Origin: Lacrimispora xylanisolvens
GTDB lineage: Bacteria > Bacillota > Clostridia > Lachnospirales > Lachnospiraceae
Assembly (NCBI GenBank): GCA_017084465.1
Contig: CP070896.1
Span: 620,001-684,000 of the forward strand
DNA: 64,000 nucleotides
Reading direction: 5' to 3'
Shown: positions 1-9,437 of the stretch, piece after piece
Numbering within the stretch: position 1 is the first letter of the stretch
Layout: each line of letters begins with the position of its first letter
Position numbers and translations under genes: made by a program
Notes under the pieces: model-generated
Told to the model about the DNA's origin: nothing
Databases searched by the model: none
The model's input: the letters and a program-made list of their open reading frames with translations, nothing else

Positions 1-314
1 AGGAATGCCACGCCATCATCTGGTAGCACATGATGCTTTCCAGAGCAAGTCCAGCCATGGGGAAAATGCCATAAGAAACCGCTAAGAGCGCGAAGGAACT
101 ACCCCCGGCTGCAAGCAGCACCAGTAAAACCAGACATACCCCCTGCCTGTCTTTCCCCTGCTTCATTTTCCGGGAACCGGGGTCTTAATTTTTTCTCCAG
201 CCAGCTTATCAGGTTTCCAATTCCGCAAACGGGGTGCCACAAGAATAAGGGATCTCCAAAGCACGCATCCAGAAAGCAGCCAATCAGAACCGCTATTATA
301 TGATATTTAAACAT
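1..314 (-). CDS. cbiB: Adenosylcobinamide-phosphate synthase CbiB, N-terminal part, cut by window edge and frameshifted
   Basis: CbiB is the membrane enzyme that joins the aminopropanol arm to adenosylcobyric acid. The start (MFKYHIIAVLIGCFLDACFGDP, positions 314 down to about 175) carries the family's N-terminal GDP...HPV motif. The reading frame then breaks near 150-175. In the next frame the typical hydrophobic continuation is seen (VCLVLLVLLAAGG, then GLALESIMCYQMMAW) as far as base 1. Removing one C from the run at 172-174 restores one frame. The gene continues beyond the window. It follows the cobU-like gene by 20 bases and is probably co-transcribed with cobS. The family call is firm; whether the break is real is not known. 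Confidence 0.85.
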
Positions 315-334
315 AAGTCAGTCCTTTTTCTCTT

Positions 335-724
335 CTATTTTATACGAGAGGGTATTCCACACACCATACGGTAAACTTCGCCGCTGTGTTTTGCCAGCTT
401 TACTGCCGCTCTGCCGGTGCTTTCCCTCCACCGCCTGTCAAATGGATCTTCGGGTACGATCCCACAGCCAAGTTCATTTATGGTAATAATTACATCCGGA
501 TTATGTTCCACAATTTCCCGGATTAATTGGTCAGGGTCCTTTTCTTCTTTTAACAGTCTTCTTACGTATTCGTGGAAATTATGAATGATTGTGCATTCAA
601 GGGCTGCCTCACATGGATCTGTGGCGCCCTCTATAACCTTTTCACTGTCTTTCGATTCTATATTTGCGATTTGCAGGGCATAGTCAAGCTTTCCCTGCCA
701 TGCTCCTCCGACAATTAATTTCAT
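335..724 (-). CDS. Short CobU-like adenosylcobinamide kinase homologue
   Basis: A 129-residue protein with a P-loop at its extreme N-terminus (GGAWQGK, residues 6-12) and a C-terminal PFDRRWRE...GR segment that resembles the end of CobU proteins. CobU phosphorylates adenosylcobinamide and transfers GMP to it. This copy is shorter than the roughly 180-residue CobU encoded at 5718-6266 and lacks a clear guanylylated-histidine segment. It may therefore be a kinase only, or a divergent variant. It lies between cobS and cbiB on the same strand with a good ribosome site (AAAGGAA). Cobalamin role inferred from fold and context. Confidence 0.75.
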   Translation of the reverse strand: MKLIVGGAWQGKLDYALQIANIESKDSEKVIEGATDPCEAALECTIIHNFHEYVRRLLKEEKDPDQLIREIVEHNPDVIITINELGCGIVPEDPFDRRWRESTGRAAVKLAKHSGEVYRMVCGIPSRIK

Positions 725-748
725 TCCAATTCCTTTCTGATGGTGATA

Positions 749-1510
749 TCAATTCATATGGGACAGAATAGCCAGTCCTATCACAAGAGCCAGCTCCAGA
801 ACCTGGAGAAAGTAACCTGCAAGATCTCCTGTGATGCCCCCAAATTCCCGTTTTGACATGTGATAATAATATAAAAATACTGCAGACGATATTGCAAAAA
901 CTCCTAAAGCTGCCGGAGCGCCTATCAGAAACCATACAGCAAGCAAAGAAATTATAAGATAAAGAGCCATAACAGTTCCAACCACTCTCTTATGCGCTCC
1001 ATCTGAAAAAGCCGCAGCCAGTCCGCTTTTTTTCGCCATCGGAAATGTAACTACAGAGAGCCCGCTTAGCGCTCTTGTTATAACAAATGTAATACAAAAT
1101 GCAGGGATCATAACTGGTCTCATTTCCATAAAAAATGCCAGATATAAAAGAAAATAGATTCCGCATCCAATGATGGCAAAGGCTCCTGTATGGGGGTCTT
1201 TGAGTATCTCCAGTTTTTTCTCTGTCTCGCCGTGGGAGGATTTTGCATCAATTACATCTAACAATCCATCCATATGGATTCCGCCTGTAACCGCTACAGG
1301 GATAACAACAGGCAGTATCTGTGCCAAAAAGGGGAATCCCATCGTACGAAAAAGGAGGATGGCACCGTATTCCATCAAACCGATTACAGCTCCTATGAGG
1401 GGGAAAAAGCACATGGCATATTTCATCCGCTCTTTTGTCCACTGAACCTGGGGCACAGGAATCCTGGAATACATGGAAAACGCTATCATCATACTGCCGG
1501 GTAGATTCAT
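749..1510 (-). CDS. cobS: Adenosylcobinamide-GDP ribazoletransferase (cobalamin-5'-phosphate synthase)
   Basis: CobS joins adenosylcobinamide-GDP to alpha-ribazole(-phosphate), the last assembly step of cobalamin, in the membrane. The 253-residue protein has about six hydrophobic segments and the family signature GGIHMDGLLDVIDAKSS (about residues 76-92), with the acidic residues expected to hold Mg2+, followed by the DPHTGAFA block. Length is normal and the frame is intact. The start at 1510 has AAGAAAGGGG upstream. It leads a block cobS, cobU-like, cbiB, separated from the main cobalamin operon by the hydrogenase maturation genes. Confidence 0.95.
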   Translation of the reverse strand: MNLPGSMMIAFSMYSRIPVPQVQWTKERMKYAMCFFPLIGAVIGLMEYGAILLFRTMGFPFLAQILPVVIPVAVTGGIHMDGLLDVIDAKSSHGETEKKLEILKDPHTGAFAIIGCGIYFLLYLAFFMEMRPVMIPAFCITFVITRALSGLSVVTFPMAKKSGLAAAFSDGAHKRVVGTVMALYLIISLLAVWFLIGAPAALGVFAISSAVFLYYYHMSKREFGGITGDLAGYFLQVLELALVIGLAILSHMN

Positions 1511-2036
1511 GGTACTGCCCCTTTCTTTCTATTAAACAACTTAGTATTTAGATCTTACAGCCATTAAAAAATATAATATCACAAAATCTGGTAAATGTCA
1601 TTTCCTAATCATGTTCCAGTTTAGACTGAAAAGGCTCAGAGGGGTGCAGCTTAGGTTTTGAATATCTTTATAGGGCATAGGAAGAGAACTGTCTGCTGCT
1701 ATGCCTCAAATAGTATAGAAAAGGACAATAAAAATGTGGATATAGGGCATGTGTAGAAAAAAGACTTTGTCTTGCCTCGCAAGCTGCAAGACGGCGGGGC
1801 AAGAATAAAGAGTCAATTGCTTCTATGCCAAAATTAGGGATTAGAGGGGTCGGAAAGTCAGGAATACGTGGCAGGGGAGCCGAAAAGAAGTCATCTCTGC
1901 CCACGCTCATAACGACGGGGCAAAATAAACAGCAGTGCTTTCAACTTTTTCATCTTTTTCAACTTTCAATCATGGTTCTTTTCCTTTTTCATCTTTTATG
2001 CTAAACTTAAATCATCAATTATACAGGGGGAAATGT
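1511..2036. other. Gene-free stretch with several hairpins
   Basis: No convincing gene in about 525 bases. Visible structure: an inverted repeat GGCATAG...CTATGCC (about 1675-1704); a stem GTCTTGC/GCAAGAC with a T-rich tail when read on the minus strand (about 1763-1797); and two GGGCAT copies (1674, 1744). AT-rich sequence just before 1510 probably holds the cobS promoter. The 1930-2036 end is pyrimidine-rich and precedes the plus-strand gene. I looked for cobalamin riboswitch elements here and did not find a convincing set. Confidence 0.5.
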
Positions 2037-2525
2037 ATGTTATTGGAATTCACTTATACAAAAAAGGAGTATGCAGACGGCTGGAGGAAATTTTTTTTCC
2101 TGACAAAAGTAATTAAGAAATTTGATCTGGTTATTATGGCATTTTCTTTATTGATTCCGTTCTATTTGTTCTACCAGTATGGCTTTACCAGGTTTTATAT
2201 CATGCTGGCCTTGGTAATATATTTTTTTAATCTTGTCATTGTTGCAGTCTTTTTCATTCGGCCTTACATGTTTTATCAGGAGTATGAGCAACTTCATCAT
2301 CCCTATAAGCTGCTATTTGAAGATGATAAAATTACATTTGACGCTCATGGCATCCATTCTACCTTATCCTGGGATATCTACAAACACTATATGGAGAACA
2401 AGGACTATTTTTATATTATTCAGAAAAAGCGTACCTACACCTTAATACCAAAACGTATTTTTGCTTCAGAAAATGAAATCAGTGCATTCCGCCAGCTTTT
2501 AACCAATCATTTAACAACTCCTTAA
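2037..2525 (+). CDS. YcxB-like small membrane protein
   Basis: A 162-residue protein with two adjacent hydrophobic segments (about residues 30-75) and a C-terminal soluble part ending in a pattern like ...YTLIPKRIF....F...L, as in YcxB-like/PH-like proteins of Firmicutes. The start chosen is the ATG at 2037 (MLLEFTYTKKEY), because ACAGGGGGAAATGT lies directly upstream; an in-frame ATG about 100 bases earlier has no ribosome site and would add a low-complexity leader. It is alone on the plus strand and converges on hydF. Function unknown. Confidence 0.7.
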   Translation: MLLEFTYTKKEYADGWRKFFFLTKVIKKFDLVIMAFSLLIPFYLFYQYGFTRFYIMLALVIYFFNLVIVAVFFIRPYMFYQEYEQLHHPYKLLFEDDKITFDAHGIHSTLSWDIYKHYMENKDYFYIIQKKRTYTLIPKRIFASENEISAFRQLLTNHLTTP

Positions 2526-2533
2526 AAATATAC

Positions 2534-2578
2534 AGGCTGCCGCATTCAAAGACACCTTGGTCCTTAATGCAGCAGCCT
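2534..2578. terminator. Hairpin between convergent ycxB-like gene and hydF
   Basis: Stem AGGCTGCCGCATT (2534-2546) pairs with AATGCAGCAGCCT (2566-2578) with one imperfect pair. On the minus strand it is followed by a T-rich tail (TATATTTTT), so it best serves as the hydF terminator. Confidence 0.7.
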
Positions 2579-2592
2579 ATTAATAATTCTGC

Positions 2593-3786
2593 CTAAATCA
2601 GTTTTTCCAGATCCGGAAGTACCTCTAAACTTCTCTTTAAAATTCCCTTCATGTAAGCAATGGCAGTTCCATAGTTGGTAAAGGGCACTCCTGCATCCGC
2701 CGCTGTCTTTCTGCGGTATACCATCTCCCTTTCATTTAACATACAGCTGCCGCAGTGAATAATCAGTTTATAGTCAGAAAGCTCTTCCGGGAACTCTCTG
2801 CCTGATGATGTTTCAATCACAAGATCCTTACCCGTAAATTCCTTCAACCACCGGGGAAGTTTCACCGTACCGATGTCATCACACTGTCTGTGGTGGGTAC
2901 AGCCCTCTGATATGAGAACTTTATCACCATCCTTTAGGGTGCTGATTGCCGCCACCCCTTTAATCGCATCCTCTAAAAAGCCTTTGTACCGCGCCATCAG
3001 GATGGAAAATGAGGTCAGGAGAACGTCATCCGGAGTATCCTTATTCACCTGTTCAAATGCCTGACTGTCTGTTATAACCAGATAGGGCCTGGTTCCAAGC
3101 TTTTCAATGGTCTGCTTAAGTTCCGTATCTCTTACAGATATGGCAACCGCTCCGGCCTCTAATATGTCTCTCATGGTCTGCTGCTGCGGCAGAATAATTC
3201 TGCCCTTTGGAGCTGCAGAATCAATGGGGATAACCAGAATTACAAGATCACAGGGTTTTAGCAGGTCGCCTACAATCCGCATCTTCATATCTCCTGTATT
3301 AACCAGAACTCCGATCCGTTCTTTCAGTTCATGAATCCGAAATCCCGTCTGGGCACTGACAGAAAGACCATCATCATAATCTCCCTCTCCCACAAGATCC
3401 GACTTGTTATACGCAACTACATAAGGAATATTCTTCTCTTTAAACAATCCGATCAGCTGCTGGTCCACTTCTGTCTTTCCTGCAGTTCCATCCACCACCA
3501 GGACTGCACAGTCTACACGGTTTAAGATCTGCTTCGTCTTGCGTACCCGCATCTCTCCCAGGGTACCTTCATCATCAAATCCTGGTGTATCGATAATTAC
3601 TACCGGTCCCATGGGAAGAAGTTCCATGGATTTATGAACGGGATCTGTTGTGGTTCCTTTTATATCTGATACTACTGATAACTCCTGTCCGGTTACTGCA
3701 TTGACTACACTTGATTTTCCTGCATTGCGGCGGCCAAAAAAGCCGATATGAATTCTCTCAGATGACGGCGTCTCATTTAATCCCAT
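2593..3786 (-). CDS. hydF: [FeFe]-hydrogenase H-cluster maturation GTPase HydF
   Basis: HydF is the scaffold on which the 2Fe subcluster of [FeFe]-hydrogenase is assembled. The 397-residue protein has a GTPase domain at the N-terminus: P-loop GRRNAGKS (18-25), GTTTDP (about 44-49), DTPG (66-69) and NKSD (about 127). The C-terminal part carries the cluster-binding set CTHH (about residue 305) and CGSC (about residue 350). Length and motifs are complete and in one frame. The start has AGAGGAG upstream. It follows hydG by 33 bases in a regulator-hydG-hydF operon. HydE is not in the window. Confidence 0.97.
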   Translation of the reverse strand: MGLNETPSSERIHIGFFGRRNAGKSSVVNAVTGQELSVVSDIKGTTTDPVHKSMELLPMGPVVIIDTPGFDDEGTLGEMRVRKTKQILNRVDCAVLVVDGTAGKTEVDQQLIGLFKEKNIPYVVAYNKSDLVGEGDYDDGLSVSAQTGFRIHELKERIGVLVNTGDMKMRIVGDLLKPCDLVILVIPIDSAAPKGRIILPQQQTMRDILEAGAVAISVRDTELKQTIEKLGTRPYLVITDSQAFEQVNKDTPDDVLLTSFSILMARYKGFLEDAIKGVAAISTLKDGDKVLISEGCTHHRQCDDIGTVKLPRWLKEFTGKDLVIETSSGREFPEELSDYKLIIHCGSCMLNEREMVYRRKTAADAGVPFTNYGTAIAYMKGILKRSLEVLPDLEKLI

Positions 3787-3819
3787 GTTTATCTCCTCTT
3801 ATATGTCGTCTGCGGGGTA

Positions 3820-5234
3820 TCAGAACCGGAAATCCCGGATTCCAGCTTCAATCTTTTCCAGATGATCTTCACAGATCGTCCGTACCTTCTCTTTGGGGAT
3901 ATTATTTAATTCGGCAGCAATTAACGCCTCGCCTACTTTCCGTGTATCCTCGGAAGCATAGTCCATTAAATATTCCTTTAATGTCATCAATGCGTTTGGC
4001 TGGCAGCAGTTTTGAATCTGACCGCTTTTACAAAGACTCATAAAACGGTCGCCGGTTCTTCCTTCTCTGTAACATGCCGTACAGAAGGAAGGGATATATC
4101 CTAAATCCATGAGCCAGTGTACCACCTCGTCAAGGGTTCTCTGGTCCGAAACGTCAAACTGTTCTGTGTCAGTAGGGCGAACCTCTTCCTCGTAACCGCC
4201 TACACTGGTTCTGGAACCGCCGCTGATCTGGGAAACTCCAAGGCGAATTACCTTCTCTCTTACACTCTGGCTCTCCCTGGTGGATACGATCATGCCTGTG
4301 TATGGAACGCAAACACGGATCAGTGCGCACAGCTTTGCAAAAATCTCGTCGCTGATTCCGTTAGAAAAAGCATTGGGATCAATATCGTCAGCGCTCTTAA
4401 TACGTGGAACACTGATGGTATGAGGGCCTACTCCGTGAACTGCTTCTAAGTGCTCCGCATGCATTAACAGGCCTGCGAATTCATACTTGTACCGTTCCAG
4501 TCCAAATAAAACTCCAATTCCCACGTCGTCAATACCGCCCTCCATAGCCCGGTCCATGGCCTCTGTGTGGTAAGCGTAATTATGCTTTGGTCCTGTTGGG
4601 TGAAGGCTTTCATAGCTTTCCTTGTGATATGTTTCCTGAAATAAAATATAGGTTCCGATTCCGGCATCTTTTAACTTCCGGTAATTCTCCACGGTCGTAG
4701 CTGCTATGTTAACATTCACTCTGCGGATAGCACCGTTTTTGTGCTTGATGGAATAAATGGTATTAATGCATTCCAGGATATATTCAATGGGGTTATTAAC
4801 AGGATCTTCCCCAGCTTCAAGGGCAAGCCGTTTATGTCCCATGTCCTGAAGGGCAACAACTTCTCTGGCAAGTTCTTCCTGTGTCAGTTTCTTTCTTGCA
4901 ATATGTTTGTTCTTTAAATGATAGGGGCAATAGGTACAGCCATTTACACAGTAATTGGACAGATAGAGAGGTGCGAACATAACAATTCTGGTACCGTAAA
5001 ACTTCTTTTGATCTCCTCTGCAAGATCATAAAGCTCTTTGATCTTTTCCGGAATATTGCAGGCTAAAAGAACGGAAGCCTCCCTGTGGGTCAGCCCCTTT
5101 AATTCTCTGGCCTTTGCAATAATCTGATCAATCAGTTCCACATTGTTTTTGTTTTGTTCCGCATAATCAAGAGTTTCCAGAATTTCTTCATGAGAAATGA
5201 ATTCTTCCGCTTTCAGCGATTTTGGATCATACAT
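3820..5234 (-). CDS. hydG: [FeFe]-hydrogenase maturase HydG (tyrosine lyase), one frameshift as sequenced
   Basis: HydG is a radical SAM enzyme that splits tyrosine to give the CO and CN ligands of the H-cluster. The N-terminal 80 residues (MYDPKSLKAEEFISHEEI...) are read from 5234. The frame breaks at the A-run 4998-5001 (one base missing), after which the protein continues FAPLYLSNYCVNGCTYC with the CX3CX2C radical SAM motif. The C-terminal auxiliary cluster ligands CTAC and a further Cys about 22 residues on are present. Restored length is 471 residues, normal for HydG. Ribosome site GAAAGGGTGA. The break looks like a homopolymer error. Confidence 0.93.
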
Positions 5235-5294
5235 AGTAATTCACCCTTTCTTTTGGGTCAGCATCTGCTTTCCCGTCAGTGTTTTTTTCTACTT

Positions 5295-5548
5295 CTAAGC
5301 ATTCACATTCTGATAGGCTGTTTTGGAACTGATTCCACTTAACTTTCCGATCTTTCCGGTAAGGGCGGAAATAGTACTCTGAGGAGCATCTACCGCAATG
5401 CTGATGACACTCACTCCCCTTTTTTCGGATATGGAATTCCCATACGTCCGATGATGTAATGTCGGTATTCATGCAGAATTTCATTTAAAATTTCTACAGA
5501 ATCTTCCTCCTCCACAACAATACCGATCACCGCAATTCTTGTTTCCAT
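5295..5548 (-). CDS. TM1266-type iron-only hydrogenase system regulator, frameshifted
   Basis: A small ACT-like protein that co-occurs with hydEFG. From the ATG at 5548 (AAGGGGGGATAAGC upstream) it reads METRIAVIGIVVEEEDSVEILN...GRMGIPYP. A one-base loss within 5416-5425 then shifts the frame. The continuation VSVISIAVDAPQSTISALTG...ISSKTAY is typical of the family and ends at 5295. Restored length is 84 residues. First gene of the hydrogenase maturation operon, 60 bases before hydG. Regulatory role is the family's assigned name, not shown by the sequence. Confidence 0.85.
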
Positions 5549-5592
5549 GCTTATCCCCCTTCTTTCCGTCTTCCTTTTCTCATTTGAACAAG

Positions 5593-5617
5593 AAAAGCCG
5601 CGCCAATCAGGCGCGGC
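5593..5617 (-). terminator. GC-rich terminator after cobU
   Basis: Perfect 8-bp stem GCCGCGCC (5597-5604) / GGCGCGGC (5610-5617) with a 5-base loop, followed on the minus strand by CTTTTCTTG. It lies 100 bases after the cobU stop and before the hydrogenase regulator, separating the two transcription units. Confidence 0.8.
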
Positions 5618-5717
5618 AAACAAACAATTCCTCAATTGCCGAACCTTCTACCTCAAAACTGGTTTTTGGTATCAGGATGCTACTATGTGATAAATATAAC
5701 ATACTTGAGGATTTTTT

Positions 5718-6266
5718 TCAATTAATTCCTTCTTTGATTTTTATGGGGATCCCTGCCACTACTTCCATCACCATTTGAGCCCTGTTTGCTGCAATCTGAT
5801 TGATGTTTCCAAGAACCTTGCGGTATTCATTGGTTTCGGGGCTGTAATGATCTCCATCAGAAAAAACTTCATTCGTCACGATTACCAGATGATCGGTCTG
5901 ACGCTCTAAATTAAAGAGTCCTTCTGCAATTTCTGCCGCGGCCGTTCTTTTATCAAGAACCGGTAAGTCTCCTTCTTCCCACAGGCCAAACAGCTCATTG
6001 GAAACAAGATTGGACATGCATTCCAGAAGAACAACGGAAGGTCTGGATTTAAAAATCAGATTTTTTAAACTACGGTAACATTCTATCGTCTCAAACTGCT
6101 TTTTTTCCCGCATTTTCCGGTGTCGCAGGATTCTGTTTCTGCACTCCTCATCCCACGGTTTCATGGTAGCAATATAGACTTTTCTGTCTCCGCCCAGAGA
6201 TACTGCCAGGTTTTCTGAGTATTCTGATTTTCCGCTCCCGCTTCCTCCGATAATCAGGGCAGTCAT
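5718..6266 (-). CDS. cobU: Adenosylcobinamide kinase / guanylyltransferase
   Basis: CobU phosphorylates adenosylcobinamide and then makes the GDP-activated form used by CobS. The 182-residue protein has the P-loop GGSGSGKS (7-14), the RHRKMREKKQFETIE block containing the His expected to be guanylylated, LLECMSNLVSNELF, and the late VTNEVFSDG motif. Length is standard. Its start overlaps the cobT stop (ATGA type, 6263-6266), showing translational coupling. Last gene of the main cobalamin operon. Confidence 0.95.
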   Translation of the reverse strand: MTALIIGGSGSGKSEYSENLAVSLGGDRKVYIATMKPWDEECRNRILRHRKMREKKQFETIECYRSLKNLIFKSRPSVVLLECMSNLVSNELFGLWEEGDLPVLDKRTAAAEIAEGLFNLERQTDHLVIVTNEVFSDGDHYSPETNEYRKVLGNINQIAANRAQMVMEVVAGIPIKIKEGIN

Positions 6267-7344
6267 GACGGGTCCTCCATAGGCTTATAAGCCTCGATCT
6301 CGATATCTTCAAAAGAGCTCATGGTACCATATACATCAGCAGCCATTTGAAGCAGCGGAACTGCCGCAATCGCTCCCGTCCCTTCTCCCAGACACATACC
6401 CGCCTGAATAAGAGGAGACAATTCCAGTTCTTCCAGAAGAATACGTCCTGCGGGTTCTGCAGATACATGGGAGGCGATCATAAAATCCCGGCACCCTGGA
6501 TAAATCCGTTCTGCCAAAAGTGCTGCAACTGCTGATATAAAGCCGTCTAAAAGTACAGGAATGCGGTAAATGGCTCCTCCTAAAAAAATTCCCGTCATAC
6601 CAGCCAGATCAAAACCACCCACTGCTGACAGGATATCAATTTCATCCCGACAATTGGGACTGTATCTGGCTACCGCCTCCTGAATTACCTTTCGTTTCTG
6701 TCTCAGGCCAGCATCATTTAGCCCGGCACCCCTTCCGGTCAGATGCGTTGGGTCCTGCTTTAATAAAAGCGCTGCAACTGCACTGCTGGTAGTTGTATTT
6801 CCAATTCCCATTTCTCCGGTTGCCGCCAGATCATACCCTTTTTCCGAGAGTTCGCCCATTAGTTCGATTCCTGTTATGATTGCCTGCACAGCTTCATTTC
6901 TGGACATTGCATTGGTTTTTTAAAATTTTTGGTTCCATATGCAATTTTTTTGTTTATTAACGGATAGGTGGAACCGGACACCAGATCTCTTGCAACCCCC
7001 ATATCAACCGGAAATACGTCCACTCCTGCCCGTTTTGCCATAATACACACACTGCTGTTGCCTCGTGTCATGTTTTCTGCCACCACTGCAGTAACTTCCA
7101 TGCCGGTCTGGGTAACACCCTCTTCCACAATTCCGTTATCTGCACACAGAATCAGAAGTCCCCGTTTTTTTAACGTAACCAGGGAATTTCCCCTGATTCC
7201 CGCGATTTTTACAATATCATCTTCCAACACACCAAGGCTGTTTAATGGCTTGGCTACATGAGCCCAGCGCAGACGTGCTGTCTCTATTGCTTTCTTATCA
7301 GGCGGCTGTATCGCTGATAAATAATCCTTTAGTTCCTCATTCAT
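6263..7344 (-). CDS. cobT: Nicotinate-nucleotide--dimethylbenzimidazole phosphoribosyltransferase, one frameshift
   Basis: CobT makes alpha-ribazole phosphate, the lower-ligand precursor. The N-terminal half (MNEELKDYLSAIQPPD..., with CADNGIVEEGVTQ) runs from 7344. The frame breaks at the T-run 6916-6921 (one base missing); restored, the junction reads KNFKKTNAMSRNEA. The second half holds GEMGIGNTTTSSA and GRGAGL, the nucleotide and DMB site motifs. Restored length is 360 residues, as expected. It sits 3 bases after cbiA and overlaps cobU. Confidence 0.94.
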
Positions 7345-7347
7345 TCT

Positions 7348-8870
7348 TTATGCCTCTCCGGTTAAGATCTTTTCATAGAGTTCAAACCATGGGATTCCAT
7401 ACTCATTTACCCATCGTAAAGTTCTGCTATCTGCTCTATATCCTCTGAGCTTCCCTGTACTATGGTAAATTCCTTCATGATTTCTTCCTCTGCTGTGTCA
7501 TAATCTGTCTGCAAGCTTCTAAAAAACCGTTTGGGAAGACTGGGATTGGAAGGGTAATAAAAATGAGGGAAGCCTGCCATTACATTATCTCTGGTCAGAA
7601 CACAATCCCAGCTCACATCCCTGCCAGGCTTTCGTGCCTGCATCTGTTCTCCATTGTTTGTACTGTCCCAGTAATGAAATTCATGTCCCCTGATGGACTC
7701 ACCCTTTTTTAAAAACGGCATATCTTCTTTCGCCGCTGCTTCTATGTATCCAAACCGTTTTAATTTTCCTACAGGAAATGCTCTGCCTGGAATAATCCCT
7801 GCCATCAAAAAGACATCATGCTCCTGTGATTCCAGTTCCTCGTGGAGGTAGAGGAAACCACCGCATTCTGCCAGTATGGGGATTTGATTATCACTGGCCT
7901 CCCGGATTTCCTTAAGCATATTCTGATTTTCGGACAGCTGTTTTAAATATAGCTCCGGATAACCACCACCCAGTATCAGCCCGCAGATTCCTTCTGGAAG
8001 ATGTCTGTCCCGAAGGGGACTAAACGGAATAAGCTGTGCCCCCATATCCTCTAACATCTTTCTGTTTTCCTGATAATAAAAGCAAAAGGCCTCATCAACG
8101 GCAATCCCCACCGGTATCTTCTCACCGTAAGTGGTTGGTTCTTTCCATTCTTCATTTCCAGATTCCAAGGATATTTCAGGGGCAGTTCCTGATAACTGTA
8201 AAAGTCCGTCTATATCAACTGTTTCTTCCATCTTACATGCCAGTTTTATTAGTTTGTCTTTCAGCCCTTCCACTTCTCCCGGAAGAACCAGCCCTAAATG
8301 ACGACTGGAGAAATCCGCCTCGTCACATTGAGGAAGATATCCAAAGACCCGGATTCCCAGCGCTTCTATCTGAGGAGTCAGCCGCTGTGCCATAACAGGT
8401 GAGATCCTGTTTAAGATTACGCCTTCAATGCGGCTGTCATTTCTGTATTCCAAAAAGCCTTTACATACAGCAGCCAGAGACAGACTGGCACCCCTGCAGT
8501 CAAGAATCAGCACTACAGGTGTTTTCACTGCGCAGGCTACTTCATAGGAGCTTGCCCACGTACTGTCTCCTCCCATTCCATCGTAATACCCCATGACACC
8601 TTCGATTACAGATATTTCAGCTTCTTTTGATTCCCTGAGAAAAAGCTCTCTAGCCGATTCCTGATTCAGGAAAAATGTATCCAGATTTCCTCCGTCTATG
8701 CCAAGAACGGCCTTATGGAACATGGGATCAATATAATCTGGTCCGCATTTAAAGGAACGGCAGGAAATGCCTCTTAAAAGTAACGCCTGTAAAAGTCCAC
8801 AGGTGATCATGGTTTTTCCGCTGCCGCTTTTGGGTGCAGCAAGCATGATTCTCTTATTTTCCTGACTCAA
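7348..8870 (-). CDS. cbiA: Cobyrinate a,c-diamide synthase CbiA, probable late frameshift
   Basis: CbiA amidates the a and c side chains of cobyrinate using glutamine and ATP. It has a P-loop at the N-terminus (APKSGSGKT), SFKCGPDYIDPMFH, and a class I glutamine amidotransferase domain with the nucleophile region ECGGFLYLHEEL (about residue 330) and HEFHYWD. One frame stops at 7407 after AELYDG. Adding one base at the CCC of 7410-7412 extends it in a second frame, ending at 7348, three bases before cobT. The extra C-terminal tail of about 55 residues beyond the amidotransferase is not something I recognise. Overlaps cbiT by 17 bases. Confidence 0.93.
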
Positions 8871-9435
8871 AAGACAATCCTCCTTCCCCTCCGAATGAAA
8901 TAATGTAAACCGGGTTCTGCCCCATCATCATATGATAGCTGCCTGCTGTTTTTGCTTTTGAAACCTGCATCTGAACGATCTCTGCTTCTATGGAATGTTT
9001 TTTTAGCCACAATAACATTTCAGATAAAGATTCCAAAGCAATGAAATTAGCAACTATACGAACCTTGGGGTTCTTTTTTAAAACAAGATCTAGAACATCT
9101 TCTAAATTTCCTGATGTGCCTCCCAGGAATACGTGAGTAGCGGCTTCCAGTCCGGATAATGCTTCTGGCGCAGTCCCTTTTACGACAGTAACGCAGTCCG
9201 CCGCGAATTTCTCTTTATTCGCCTCTATGAGAGCCTGTGCTTCCGGCTTCTTTTCCACAGCATAAACCTTCCCACTGGTTAAATACCCCGATGCTTCTAT
9301 GGATACGGATCCAGTACCTGCTCCGATATCATAAAGAATGGAGTCCGGACTCAGTTCCAGCTTGGATACGCAGACTGTCCGCACCTCGCATTTGGTCATA
9401 GGGACATCACCCCTGATAAACAATTCATCTCTCAT
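8854..9435 (-). CDS. cbiT: Cobalt-precorrin-6B C15-methyltransferase (decarboxylating) CbiT
   Basis: CbiT methylates C15 and decarboxylates the C12 acetate in the anaerobic cobalamin route. The 193-residue protein is a Rossmann methyltransferase with the SAM motif DIGAGTGSVSIEA (about 41-53), the acidic AVEKKPEA strand end and FLGGTSG, which is typical of CbiT. Intact frame. It starts right after the cbiJE stop, and overlaps cbiA. Confidence 0.95.
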   Translation of the reverse strand: MRDELFIRGDVPMTKCEVRTVCVSKLELSPDSILYDIGAGTGSVSIEASGYLTSGKVYAVEKKPEAQALIEANKEKFAADCVTVVKGTAPEALSGLEAATHVFLGGTSGNLEDVLDLVLKKNPKVRIVANFIALESLSEMLLWLKKHSIEAEIVQMQVSKAKTAGSYHMMMGQNPVYIISFGGEGGLSFESGK

Positions 9436-9437
9436 TT

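Noticed and set aside
1668..1910. Possible 80-residue gene on the minus strand
   Set aside because: No ribosome site, odd composition and no family pattern; it covers stem-loop sequence in a gene-free stretch.
1511..2036. Cobalamin riboswitch before cobS
   Set aside because: Pieces such as AAAGTCAGGAATACGTGGCA on the plus strand look partly similar to the 3' end of the class, but the strand is wrong for cobS and the other conserved boxes are absent.
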